Assembly: GCA_945862005.1 (NCBI GenBank)
Contig: CAMAWQ010000005.1
Coordinates: 1 to 39,141, forward strand
From: Hylemonella gracilis
GTDB lineage: Bacteria > Pseudomonadota > Gammaproteobacteria > Burkholderiales > Burkholderiaceae_C
Reading direction: 5' to 3'
Length of the DNA: 39,141 nt
Under the pieces are notes generated by a model. It saw nothing but the letters and a program-made list of their open reading frames with translations. It was not told where the DNA came from and did not search any database. The translations under genes were made by a program, and so were the position numbers. Positions 27,482 through 37,164 of this stretch are shown here, in pieces (the stretch's first letter is position 1; every line of letters starts with the position of its first letter).

Positions 27482-28750
27482 TCAACGCAGGTTGATCAGC
27501 GTCTGCATCACCTGATCTTGCGTTTTAATGGTTTGGGCATTGGCTTGGTAGGCGCGCTGTGTGGTCATCATGTTCACGAGCTCAGCGGTCAGGTCCACGT
27601 TGGAGTCTTCCAGGGCGCCAGCGCGCGTGCCGCCATATTGGCCAGAACCGGGCTGACCAGTGGTGGGTTCGCCGGAAGCAAAGGTTTCGCTCCAGTTGTT
27701 GCCACCCAAGGGTTGCAAACCCTGTGGATTTTTAAAGCTGGCCAAGCTGATCATGCCGTTGAACTGGGTTTGACCGTTGGAGTAGCTTGCTTTAATCAGA
27801 CCCTGATTGTTGATGGTGATGCCGGTTAAAGAACCTGAGGTGTACCCATCTTGAGAGAGGCTTGATACGGCAAAAGCCGATGCGTATTGCGTGACACCCG
27901 TCAAATCCAATGCAAAGCTCAAAGTGGGATTGGTGATGGAGGTGGTGGAAATCGTAACGGTGGGCGCGGTGGTGGGTGCATACAAAGTGCCATCGGCCAG
28001 AAACTGCAACTGAAGGTTGGTACTTACGCCTCCGGATGTATAGGTCAAGATATTGCCGGTATCCGCGTTTCGCACATCCCAGTTGTCTAAAGCAGGTACG
28101 ACAGGTGATGTGGTGGCAGAGGTGGAAGCTGCTCGAGTGAATGCCAATTTCAGAGGAACGGCATTGCCCTGAGTGTCGTACACATTCAAAGAAGTACCGT
28201 ATCTATTGAGAGGGGTAGCTGAATTGCCCGCAACATAAGTAGTGGTGTCTGCGGCATTGAGGTTGAAAGCGGCGGTTACTTCTGTTGTCGCACTGGCTGC
28301 AATAGGAGCACTGGTGGGCATTTGCAAAGGCGCGGGCGTGGAGCTGGTTTTGACACCATCGACATCGGTGGTAAAGCCCATTAAATTGGCGCCCGCATTG
28401 CTGACCAAATAGCCTTCTTTGTCCAGTTGAAACTGACCGTTTCTAGAGTAAGCAGTGGTGTCATCCTCTAATTGCAAGAGAAAAAATCCTCCTCCATTGA
28501 TGGCCACATCCAGGTTGTTGCCCGTGATGCTGATGTTGCCTTGAGAAAACTGTTGGGTAATGCCGCTGATTTCAACGCCCAAGCCTGCGGACACCCCGCT
28601 GCTGCCCGTGTTGGAGCCCGCCACCATGGCAGAAAACTCTGCGCGGGCCACTTTGTTGCCGACGGTGTTGGCATTGGCAATGTTGTTGCCAATCACATCC
28701 AAACTTTTGCTGGATGAGTTTAAACCTGCGAGTGCTTGTTGGAATGCCAT
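27482..28750 (-). CDS. flgE: Flagellar hook protein FlgE
   Basis: MAFQQALAGLNSSSKSLDVIGNNIANANTVGNKVARAEFSAM...; the ORF in the track extends to 28990, but the natural start is the Met at 28750. Confidence 0.96.
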   Translation of the reverse strand: MAFQQALAGLNSSSKSLDVIGNNIANANTVGNKVARAEFSAMVAGSNTGSSGVSAGLGVEISGITQQFSQGNISITGNNLDVAINGGGFFLLQLEDDTTAYSRNGQFQLDKEGYLVSNAGANLMGFTTDVDGVKTSSTPAPLQMPTSAPIAASATTEVTAAFNLNAADTTTYVAGNSATPLNRYGTSLNVYDTQGNAVPLKLAFTRAASTSATTSPVVPALDNWDVRNADTGNILTYTSGGVSTNLQLQFLADGTLYAPTTAPTVTISTTSITNPTLSFALDLTGVTQYASAFAVSSLSQDGYTSGSLTGITINNQGLIKASYSNGQTQFNGMISLASFKNPQGLQPLGGNNWSETFASGEPTTGQPGSGQYGGTRAGALEDSNVDLTAELVNMMTTQRAYQANAQTIKTQDQVMQTLINLR

Positions 28751-28791
28751 GTGATGTACCTTGTGGAGTGTCTTATGTAAGTCTTGAAGGA

Positions 28792-29448
28792 TTACAAAAT
28801 GGATTGAACGTCGCTGTAACTCAGCTGTTTGCCGTTTTGCAGTTGCAAGCTCAATGCACCCTTGGTGTCGGCGCCTACAGACTTCACAGTGCCTGCCACA
28901 TAGCCGGTGGCGTCCATGGCTTTTCCGCCCGCAGTCGCCACCACCTTCATGTACACATTGCCTGATCCGGTGTAGGAGCTTGCATCCCAACTGAAGTTCG
29001 TACGTCCGGCAGACTTTGCACCTAGAGCTACGGTGTCGAGGACTGTGCCTGCACTGTTGGTGATTTGAATTTTTAGGTCTTCCACAGAGGCTGCCAAATC
29101 CACAGCGCCCTTAGCCACGCCGTTTTGCACATTCAGCTGGTTGCCGGCGTACATCACATCTCGCCCAATCAGACCTGAACCTTGCAGCATTTGCATGGCT
29201 CCAAATTGGCTGGAAATATTGCTGACAGCTTGGTTGAGCTCTTGAATACCGCTGACCGTATTGATTTGCGCCATTTGCGAGGTCAACTGTGCGTTGTCCA
29301 TGGGGCTCATAGGGTCTTGGTTGTTCATTTGAGCCACCAACAACTTTAAAAACCGGTCTTGCATGGCTGCAGGGTCGGTGGTTTGAGTTTTGCTGCCCAT
29401 TAAGGCGTTGCTTGCGGCTGAGGTGGAGTTTGAAATAGCAGGTGTCAT
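28792..29448 (-). CDS. flgD: Flagellar hook capping/assembly protein FlgD
   Basis: MQDRFLKLLVAQMNNQDPMSPMDNAQLTSQMAQINTVSGIQELN... Confidence 0.97.
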   Translation of the reverse strand: MTPAISNSTSAASNALMGSKTQTTDPAAMQDRFLKLLVAQMNNQDPMSPMDNAQLTSQMAQINTVSGIQELNQAVSNISSQFGAMQMLQGSGLIGRDVMYAGNQLNVQNGVAKGAVDLAASVEDLKIQITNSAGTVLDTVALGAKSAGRTNFSWDASSYTGSGNVYMKVVATAGGKAMDATGYVAGTVKSVGADTKGALSLQLQNGKQLSYSDVQSIL

Positions 29449-29468
29449 ATAGGGCCTTAAAGGTTGTT

Positions 29469-29873
29469 TTAGCTACCCATTTGCAATGTTTTAAGCAGCA
29501 GCGATTTGGCGGTGTTCATCACCTCCACATTGTTTTGGTAGGAGCGTGAGGCGGAAATCATGTTGACCATTTCTTCCACAGGGTTCACGTTGCTGTAGTT
29601 GATGTAGCCCTCGGGGTCTGCAGCGGGGTGGTCTGGGTTGAACACCTTGCGGCCGGGAGCATCGCTTTCCTTCACGTTGCTCACCTTGACGCCAGCAGAG
29701 GCTTGGCTGTCCATGAGCGCGGTTTCAAACACCACTTGGCGGCTTTTGTAGACCTTGCCGTCGGGTCCAGCGGTGGCATCGGCATTGGCCAAATTACTGG
29801 CCACCACATTGAGACGCTGGGACTGCGCACTGATGGCGCTGCCGGAGACGTTGAATATTGAAAACATGGACAT
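29469..29873 (-). CDS. flgC: Flagellar basal-body rod protein FlgC
   Basis: MSMFSIFNVSGSAISAQSQRLNVVASNLANADATAGPDGKVYKSRQVVFET... Confidence 0.97.
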   Translation of the reverse strand: MSMFSIFNVSGSAISAQSQRLNVVASNLANADATAGPDGKVYKSRQVVFETALMDSQASAGVKVSNVKESDAPGRKVFNPDHPAADPEGYINYSNVNPVEEMVNMISASRSYQNNVEVMNTAKSLLLKTLQMGS

Positions 29874-29878
29874 AGTAA

Positions 29879-30328
29879 TTACTGACCTGTAATGGCGCTC
29901 AAGATTGTCTTGGAGCTGCCGTTAATAAATCTAAGAGTGGCCTCGTAACGAACCGAGTTGTCCACAAAGCTGGCGCGCTCACGGTCTAAGTCCACCGTGT
30001 TGCTGTCTAAGCTGGCCTGAGAGTTGGCCGCATAGATGAGCTTGGTGCCTGCACCCAGCTCGGCGTCTTCTGACAACATGGGCTGAAGCGGCATGTGCTT
30101 GGAATGGGTGGACAGGCTGGCGCTGCTGGGAGCTATAGACTTCATGGGCATTTGGGCGCGGCCTGAGCCCGTGAGCTCGGTCAGGGTTTCTTTAAAGTTG
30201 AGCTCGCGTGCTGAGTAGCCGGGGGTGTCGGCGTTGGCAATGTTGCTGGCAATCACGCGCTGGCGCTCCGCCCGAACGACCAATGCCTTCGAGTGAAAGT
30301 CCAATGAGTCTGTCAATTGAGCCAACAT
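29879..30328 (-). CDS. flgB: Flagellar basal-body rod protein FlgB
   Basis: LTDSLDFHSKALVVRAERQRVIASNIANADTPGYSARELNFKETL... Confidence 0.97.
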   Translation of the reverse strand: MLAQLTDSLDFHSKALVVRAERQRVIASNIANADTPGYSARELNFKETLTELTGSGRAQMPMKSIAPSSASLSTHSKHMPLQPMLSEDAELGAGTKLIYAANSQASLDSNTVDLDRERASFVDNSVRYEATLRFINGSSKTILSAITGQ

Positions 30329-30458
30329 AGCTACCTCCTGGGCACACTTACATGCGGCAATTGTGGTGAGAACTTGAATTTCAAAGGCTCTGAAATGCGC
30401 CCGCTAATGGGGTTATTTCAAGGGATCGCGCCAAACGCTTCTCCCTAAAGTTCAGCCC

Positions 30459-31256
30459 ATGAATATTTACAGCTGGTTCTTAGGTGTGATTTGCATGGGC
30501 TTCATGGGCCTCTTGAGCCTTGTGGGCCTGTCAGGCGGGATGCTTCACGCGCAAACTGTGACGTCTGTGTCTTATCAGTCGCAGCACGTGGCCGCGCCTT
30601 CTGAGCCCGAGTTGTTAGGCAACACCCAGCGCTGGCTCCAAAAAACGGTGGCGGCTACTCAAGCTCAAATCAACAATGCAGACACGCCCCACCCTTTGCG
30701 CATGGACGTGACCCTTGGGCAATTGGATAGTCGGTTGAAGCTGGCACCCTGTGCTGCCGTGGAGCCCTATATGCCGCCAGGGGCCCGCTTGTGGGGCTCG
30801 ACCCGTGTGGCCTTGCGTTGTATAGACGGACCGGTGCGCTGGAACGTGTTTTTACCTGTCAAGGTCAAGGCTTGGGGCAAGGCTTGGGTGATGCGGCGCG
30901 ATGTGATGTCGGGTACAGCTATTGCAGCTTCAGACATGATGGAAGTTCTAGAGGTGGACTGGGCTGAAGAACAAAGCCCTGTGGTGTTGGATGCCAACCA
31001 GTGGTTGGGTCAGATCGCCACCCGTAACTTGTCTACAGGCCAAACCCTCAGGCAAAACATGGTGCGCCCCGCTCAGGTGTTCCAGGCGGGAACGCAAGTT
31101 AGGGTAATTGCAACGGGTCCGGGATTTCAGATTGCTTCGGATGCGCAGGCCATCAGCGCGGGTGTGGTGGGGCAACCCGCACGTGTGCGCATGGAGGGTG
31201 GACGCATCATGAGCGGCCTAGTGCTGGATGCGCGTACAGTGCGCTTGGACCTTTAA
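30459..31256 (+). CDS. flgA: Flagellar P-ring assembly chaperone FlgA
   Basis: Divergent from flgB; LDSRLKLAPCAAVEPYMPPGARLWGSTRVALRCIDGPVRWNVFLPVKVKAWGKAWVMRRDVMSGTAIAASDM; C-terminal SAF-like domain. Confidence 0.96.
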   Translation: MNIYSWFLGVICMGFMGLLSLVGLSGGMLHAQTVTSVSYQSQHVAAPSEPELLGNTQRWLQKTVAATQAQINNADTPHPLRMDVTLGQLDSRLKLAPCAAVEPYMPPGARLWGSTRVALRCIDGPVRWNVFLPVKVKAWGKAWVMRRDVMSGTAIAASDMMEVLEVDWAEEQSPVVLDANQWLGQIATRNLSTGQTLRQNMVRPAQVFQAGTQVRVIATGPGFQIASDAQAISAGVVGQPARVRMEGGRIMSGLVLDARTVRLDL

Positions 31257-31303
31257 TTTGTGAATGAATTCACTAAAGGCCTAAAAAAGATGGAAAACTG
31301 CCT

Positions 31304-31329
31304 TAAGTCTGATTCAAGACTGCCGAAAA
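31304..31329 (+). promoter_or_regulatory. Candidate sigma-28 (FliA) promoter for flgM
   Basis: TAAGTCTG-N10-GCCGAAAA, close to the TAAAGTTT-N11-GCCGATAA consensus, 42 bp upstream of the flgM ATG. Confidence 0.5.
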
Positions 31330-31371
31330 TCAATATGTTGGCCAAATGGTTTGGCCTTTGTGGAGCTCACT

Positions 31372-31737
31372 ATGAAAATTGGTCAAAATTCAGAATTGCC
31401 CGTGGCGTCTACTCCGGCTGCTCAGTCTTTGACCGAGGTCGCCTCCAAAGCCAAACAACCCAGCACGCTGACTCAAGCCGCTCAGGCGAACAAGGCCGAA
31501 TCCAAATTAGAAACCAAGGCGGCGGAAGCCAAGGCCTCGGGCGTCAAGGTCTCTATTTCCAGCGAGGCCAAAGCCTTAGATCAGGCTCAGCAAAGCCAGT
31601 CTGCGGATATGGATATGGCCAAAGTCGAGGCGGTGCGGTCTCAAATTCAGCAGGGTACCTACCAAGTGAACCCCGAAGCCATTGCCGACAAGCTATTGGC
31701 CAACGCTCAAGAAATGCTCCAGCGCACCAAAAACTAA
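31372..31737 (+). CDS. flgM: Anti-sigma-28 factor FlgM
   Basis: Start MKIGQNSELPV; C-terminal AKVEAVRSQIQQGTYQVNPEAIADKLLANAQEMLQRTKN typical of FlgM. Confidence 0.93.
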   Translation: MKIGQNSELPVASTPAAQSLTEVASKAKQPSTLTQAAQANKAESKLETKAAEAKASGVKVSISSEAKALDQAQQSQSADMDMAKVEAVRSQIQQGTYQVNPEAIADKLLANAQEMLQRTKN

Positions 31738-31782
31738 GCCGCACTGGATCCAGCCGTTTAGCTATGACCCTGGGAGGCTCAC

Positions 31783-32187
31783 ATGCCTCCTAATCAGCCT
31801 TCCCTTAAGTTACCCGAATTGTTGGCAGGCCTGAATGCGCAGGCCGCAGCCTTAGGCGCGTCTTTGGCTTTGGGAGATGAACAAGCCCTTGAAGTGATGG
31901 CCCAAGCTAGTCAGACCCTACGTCAATCCGCTATGGAATTGATGCAGCTCACGCAGCGTCAAAAGCTCAGCCCCAAAGAGCGGGCCGAATTGCAAAGCCA
32001 ACTCATGAGCCTCAGCACTTTGCTAGCCACTCAGCGCACGGCTTTGATGCGACGCATGGCGTTTGTAGAGCGTGCGGTACAGACGCTTATGCCCCATCAG
32101 GCTCGTGGTACCACCTACCAGCCAGGGGCCAGCGCAGCCTACTCAGGGCGCGCCCAAAGTGGACGTCTAGGCGACTCAAGCGCTTAA
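31783..32187 (+). CDS. flgN: FlgN-like flagellar export chaperone
   Basis: Small, helical, directly downstream of flgM: LLAGLNAQAAALGASLALGDEQALEVMAQASQTLRQSAMEL...LMRRMAFVERAVQTLMP. Confidence 0.7.
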   Translation: MPPNQPSLKLPELLAGLNAQAAALGASLALGDEQALEVMAQASQTLRQSAMELMQLTQRQKLSPKERAELQSQLMSLSTLLATQRTALMRRMAFVERAVQTLMPHQARGTTYQPGASAAYSGRAQSGRLGDSSA

Positions 32188-32240
32188 ATTTTTTAGTGAT
32201 TTAAAAAGCCAGCGTTCAAGCGGCTTACGTTAAGGCTGGT
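32186..32240. terminator. Possible bidirectional terminator between convergent flgN and fliA
   Basis: Convergent gap holding TTAAAT...ATTTAA and AGCC...GGCTTTTT (minus-strand sense) inverted segments; weak, by eye. Confidence 0.3.
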
Positions 32241-32965
32241 TAATGCGTGCGCATTTTGGCCCGTAAGCGGGCAATGGACTGGCTGTGCAACTGGCACACC
32301 CTAGATTCGGTAATGCCCAACACAGCGGCAATTTCTTTCAGATTCATGTCTTGCTCGTAGTACATGCTCATGATGTACTGCTCGCGCTCGGGCAGGGTTT
32401 TGATAGCTTCCACCAACGCTTTGCGCAGGCGATGGTTGCGCAGCAACTGCATGGGGTCGGAGTTGTTGTCGACCATGTGCCGGTCCAGAAAATTCTCATC
32501 GCCATCGTCCCCGCCCATGTCTTCCAGGTACACCAGCTGAGCACCCTGGACCTTACCTAATAGAGTCTGGTATTCCTGCAGCGTCAAATCGAGCTCGTTG
32601 GCAATTTCGGTTTCGGTGGGGCTGCGGCCCAGCAGGTTTTCAAGGTTATGAACCGCCATTTCAATTTCTTTTTGGCTCTTGCGAGAGCCACGAGACATCC
32701 AATCGTTTTCGCGCAGCTCGTCAATCATGGCGCCGCGTATGCGCTGGCTGGCAAAGGTTTCAAACTGTACGCCCTGGTTGGCCTCGAAACGCGTGAGTGC
32801 TTCAGAAAGACCAATCAAACCCACCTGAATCAAGTCGTCCACCTGCACGCTGGCGGGGAGTTTGGCCATCATGTGGTGCGCCAGGCGGCGCACCAAGGGC
32901 GAGTACTGCCGAATTAAGGCGTCGCGGTCGAGTTGTCCCTTGGCGGTGTACATCAGTGGCTCCAA
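32240..32965 (-). CDS. fliA: RNA polymerase sigma-28 factor FliA
   Basis: YSPLVRRLAHHMMAKLPASVQVDDLIQVGLIGLSEALTRFEANQGVQFETFASQRIRGAMIDELRENDWMSRGSRK...; start could be the Met at 32953 (TGATG overlap with the upstream gene). Confidence 0.97.
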   Translation of the reverse strand: MEPLMYTAKGQLDRDALIRQYSPLVRRLAHHMMAKLPASVQVDDLIQVGLIGLSEALTRFEANQGVQFETFASQRIRGAMIDELRENDWMSRGSRKSQKEIEMAVHNLENLLGRSPTETEIANELDLTLQEYQTLLGKVQGAQLVYLEDMGGDDGDENFLDRHMVDNNSDPMQLLRNHRLRKALVEAIKTLPEREQYIMSMYYEQDMNLKEIAAVLGITESRVCQLHSQSIARLRAKMRTH

Positions 32966-33594
32966 AAGGGGGCGGTATGGGTGGTGGGCTCCATCAGCCT
33001 CAGAGCCAAAGACAGCATACCTTCGGATGGGGTGCGGGTGATGTCATCCCCACCCGATAGACCAATGGGCGGCACCATATGCGGACGTTGCCCTAAAAAT
33101 TGCTGAGCACACTCTGAAATGGATTGGCTGAGTTTTTCAGCGGTGTGCAGAGCTGAAGCATCCAAAGCTTCCAACACGGGCACCAAGGTGGGGTGGTGTT
33201 GGCCTTTGAGTGTGAGTTGCTTTAAAGCTTGGTAAGCCGTGAGTACCGAGGTGGAGTTGGTGCCTACAGCCAGTAAAGGTGCAGCGGCAAAGTCTGCCAG
33301 GTCTTCTACCAGCCAAGATATGGGCACATACACCAGCATCACATCGTGGGGTTCATGGTCTTGGGTGAGTTGCTCGAGCACCTGCATACGAGACTGCTGC
33401 AGCGGTGGCACCACACGGGTAGCGTCCACACACACCGAGGCATAACCCAAGTGCCGCCAAGCTTTCACCAACTGGTCCTGTAAGGCGGTCTCGCTCCTCG
33501 TGTCGCCATGGCTGGCCAGCAACACCACCTGCGGTGACATCATGCCGCTCCATTGGGTCAGGCTGGAGGCTTGATGCAAAACAGCTTCAGGCAT
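32953..33594 (-). CDS. FlhG/MinD-like protein lacking a canonical Walker A motif (flagellar operon, flhG position)
   Basis: Located between flhF and fliA. N-terminal VVLLASHGDTRSETALQDQLVKAWRHLGYASVCVDATRVV and later LADFAAAPLLAVGTNSTSVLTAYQALKQL align by eye with the MinD-family core. Confidence 0.6.
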   Translation of the reverse strand: MPEAVLHQASSLTQWSGMMSPQVVLLASHGDTRSETALQDQLVKAWRHLGYASVCVDATRVVPPLQQSRMQVLEQLTQDHEPHDVMLVYVPISWLVEDLADFAAAPLLAVGTNSTSVLTAYQALKQLTLKGQHHPTLVPVLEALDASALHTAEKLSQSISECAQQFLGQRPHMVPPIGLSGGDDITRTPSEGMLSLALRLMEPTTHTAPFWSH

Positions 33595-35092
33595 GAAGGG
33601 CTCCTAATGAGGAAGGTGTGGCGGCGTGAGATGCGCCCTGGCTGAAGAAAAAACCAAGGTCTAAGTCTGTGGTGGTGTAAGCCGATTTAGGGGCATGCAT
33701 GGACTGCTTGACCAGTTTTTGCGGGTTGGCTTGCTCCCAGTCTTCGGGCACCCTTTGACCGGTGGTGACACCGCGCAGCATAAGTTGGTGCCGAATGGCT
33801 GCATCTAAAGCGGGGCCCAGTTTGCTGGCTTCGTCTGTTTTGGTGAGGATGGCTTGTTGCGTGCCGGTGGTGCGAAAGGCGTGCACTACTTCGTCCAACA
33901 TTTCGCCTTGGCTGCAGGCGTTGAGCACCAGCACACGTTGCAGCTTGGGCAAGTTCAGGGTGTTGATCAAGTCGCGTGTGCGGGGGTCGCGCGGGGCCAA
34001 GCCAGTGGTATCAATGAGCACCATTTTTTTGTTGGCTAAAAGCCCCAGCAGATCTTGCAGGGCAGCCTGGTCGTAGGCCAAATGTGCCACCACCCCCATC
34101 ATTTTTCCGTAGGCGCGAAGTTGTTCGTGGGCGCCTACACGGTAGGGGTCTAGAGTGATCAGCCCCACGCTGGCGGGGCCAAATTCGCGGGCGCACCAAC
34201 CGGCCAGTTTGGCGCAGGTGGTGGTTTTTCCAACCCCCGTAGCACCCATCAAGGCAAACACACCGCCTTGCTGGGTCATGGAGAGTGTGTTGCCGTCCGT
34301 TTTGAGGTTGCGCTCCAGCACTTGGGCTACCCATTTTTTGGCAGCTTGAGCGTCTTGGTCTTGGGGCAGCTTGTCCAGCACGGCCCGCGATAGGTGGGGG
34401 GAGTAGCCAGCTCCAATGAGTTGCGTCATGAGGTTGTTGCGCACCGGGCTTTTGCGGGTTTCGCCCAGCCAAGTGAGGGTGCTGAAGCGCTCTTCAATCA
34501 GCGCCTTCATGGACTGCAGCTCGTCGCTGATGCCTTTAGGCGTGGTAGCTTGGACTCCGCCGTTTTGAGGCTCCAGATCCTGAAGCCCCACGTTGATTTG
34601 GGCTTGCACGGCTGATGCTGCTGAGGGCATGGGTGCAGCAGTTTCACGAACCGGAATCCCCACCTTGGCCTTACGTTTGGTGTCTTTACCCTTCGAGGAT
34701 TGCTCTAGGCCTGGTGCAGTCGCTTCATCATCGGCAGGAATGGTCATAAAACCCTTGCGGCGCTTGAGCATGCGGTCACGCACAAAGTCTTGGAAGGACA
34801 AGGTACTCATAGACAGCTGCTGCGCGTCTGCCTCTACGCTGCCCTTAACCGCAGAGCTTAAAGCGGAGCTGAAGGATTGCTTGGTTGCGGTATTAACAGC
34901 GTCCAGATCTTGCGCTTCGTTGGCATTATCTTGGGCCAGGGTGTCCACCTCGTCAGATGAGGCGGCCATCACTTCCACGCCATTGGGGGTGGTGCGGTTA
35001 GACAAAATAACGGTCTTATCGCCAAACGCCATTTTGGCTTTAGCCAATGCCTGCCGTGCGGTGGGTGCGTGAAAGCGTTGTAGGTTCATCAT
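33587..35092 (-). CDS. flhF: Flagellar biosynthesis SRP-type GTPase FlhF
   Basis: MNLQRFHAPTARQALAKAKMAFGDKTVILSNRTTPNGVEVMA; GTPase core FALMGATGVGKTTTCAKLAGWCAREF...VGLITLDPYRVGAHEQLRAYGKMMGV...LIDTTGLAPRD. Confidence 0.97.
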   Translation of the reverse strand: MMNLQRFHAPTARQALAKAKMAFGDKTVILSNRTTPNGVEVMAASSDEVDTLAQDNANEAQDLDAVNTATKQSFSSALSSAVKGSVEADAQQLSMSTLSFQDFVRDRMLKRRKGFMTIPADDEATAPGLEQSSKGKDTKRKAKVGIPVRETAAPMPSAASAVQAQINVGLQDLEPQNGGVQATTPKGISDELQSMKALIEERFSTLTWLGETRKSPVRNNLMTQLIGAGYSPHLSRAVLDKLPQDQDAQAAKKWVAQVLERNLKTDGNTLSMTQQGGVFALMGATGVGKTTTCAKLAGWCAREFGPASVGLITLDPYRVGAHEQLRAYGKMMGVVAHLAYDQAALQDLLGLLANKKMVLIDTTGLAPRDPRTRDLINTLNLPKLQRVLVLNACSQGEMLDEVVHAFRTTGTQQAILTKTDEASKLGPALDAAIRHQLMLRGVTTGQRVPEDWEQANPQKLVKQSMHAPKSAYTTTDLDLGFFFSQGASHAATPSSLGALHA

Positions 35093-37164
35093 GTCGCGCC
35101 TCTAAGAATCGGTCCGATTCGAATGGAATGGGTGTCTGGAATTTCGCTGTGGGCCAACACTTGCAACCTAGGGGCTACGCGCCGTACCAGCCGTGCCACA
35201 GTGTTGCGAATCACATCCGGCACCAGCAAGCAAGCGGGCACACCCACTTCTTCTTGTTGCATGGCCACTTCGGCGGCTTGCTGGCTCAGCATGTCGGCCA
35301 CACCGGGGTCTAGTGCTGGGCCACTGCTGTTGCCCAAGGCCTGCACCAACATGCGCTCTAGGGGCGGGTCAATGGCAATCACATTCAGTTCTTTTTGCGG
35401 ACCGTAAATTTGCTGCACGATGGCGGGACTCAAGGCCACACGAACTCGTTTGGCCAGTTCTGCAGGGTCGTTGATGGTGGTAGCGTGTTCGGCAATGGCT
35501 TCAATGATGGTGCGAATGTCACGGATGTGCACCGACTCTTCCAGCAACAGCTGAAGCACTTTTTGGAACACTGACACCGAAACCATTTTGGGCACGACTT
35601 CCTCAATCAACTTAGGTGCTTGTTTACTGACATGGTCCACCAGCTGCTGCGTTTCGGTACGACTGAGCAACTTGGCGGCGTGTTGTTGCATCAAGTGTGA
35701 CAAATGGGTCGCCATGACGGTCTCAGAATCAACCACCGTAAAACCGGCCATTTGTGCGGCTTCTTTTTGTCGCTCGTCAATCCAGTGAGCGGGCAGGCCA
35801 AACGCGGGGTCGGTGGTGGCGGTTCCAATGAGCGGAGTATTGATACCGCCGGGGTTGATGGCCAAGTACATGCCCGGAAACGCCTCGCCCTCGCCCACAA
35901 TCACGCCGCTTAAAGTGATGCGGTAGCCGCTGGGCTTGAGCTCCAAGTTGTCGCGCACATGCACGGGCGGGGGCAAAAAGCCCACCTCTTGCGCAAACTT
36001 ACGGCGCACGCCTTTGATGCGCATGAGTAAATCGCCCTGACGGTTTTTGTCGACTAAAGAAATCAGGCGATAACCTAGCTCCAGCCCGAGTTGGTCCACC
36101 GGTTGCAGGTCGTCCCAGCTGGCGTCGCTATCTGCAGGGGCGGTGGTGATCTCGCTGGTCGGTTCCGCCGGAGGCGGCCGGTTGGCCAGCATCCAGCTGG
36201 CGTAGCCCAGAACTGCGGCAATGGTTAAAAACACCACATGTGGCATGCCGGGGATGATGCCCAAAATACCCAAAATACCTGCGGTAATGCCCAACACCTT
36301 GGGAGACAAAAACACTTGGGTGCCAATTTGGCTGCCCAAGTCGTCTTCTATGCCCACGCGGGACACCACCATCGCGGCCGCTACGGAAATGAGCAGGCCC
36401 GGAATTTGCGCCACCAAGGCATCGCCCACGGCCAACAAAATATAGCTGTCGGCGGCTTGGCCAATGCTGAGGTTGTGTTGCAACATGCCCACCACCAAGC
36501 CACCCAGAATGTTGATGATCAAAATCAAAATACCGGCCATGGCGTCGCCACGCACAAATTTAGATGCGCCGTCCATGGAGCCAAAAAAGTCGGCTTCTTC
36601 GGCAATTTCAGCGCGCAGACGCTTGGCTTCTTTGTCGTCAATAGTGCCGGCGCTCAGGTCAGCGTCTACGGCCATTTGCTTGCCGGGCATGGCATCCAAG
36701 GCAAAGCGGGCGGAAACTTCAGCAATACGTTCGGCGCCTTTGGTTACCACAATAAAGTTAATAACCACCAAAATGGCAAACACAATCAGACCCACGGCAA
36801 AGTTGCCGCCAATCAAGAAGTGGCCAAACGCTTCAATCACCGCGCCCGCTGCGCCCGGACCGGTATGACCCTCCAGCAGCACCACGCGGGTAGAAGCTAC
36901 GTTGAGCGACAAGCGCATCAAGGTAGTTAAGAGCAGCACCGTGGGAAAAGCTGCAAAGTCCAGGGGGCGGAGCATGTAGGCGGCCACCATCATCACCATC
37001 AACGCTAGGGCGATGTTGATGGTAAAAAACACATCCAATAACCAAGCCGGCATGGGCAAAACCATCATGGCCAAAATCAGCACCACCACCAAGGGGGCAG
37101 CCATACCTTGAATCAGGGCGGCGTGCCCACCGAAAAACTGTTGGATTTTTTTAAGCTCGTTCAT
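35089..37164 (-). CDS. flhA: Flagellar export protein FlhA
   Basis: 691 aa; [78 protein letters not shown]. Confidence 0.98.
   Translation of the reverse strand: [691 protein letters not shown]

Noticed and set aside
31260-31793. 177-aa ORF overlapping flgM
   Set aside because: Different frame from the clear FlgM reading; shadow ORF.
36238-36930. 230-aa plus-strand ORF
   Set aside because: Fully antisense to flhA; low-complexity His/Gln-rich composition typical of antisense shadow ORFs.
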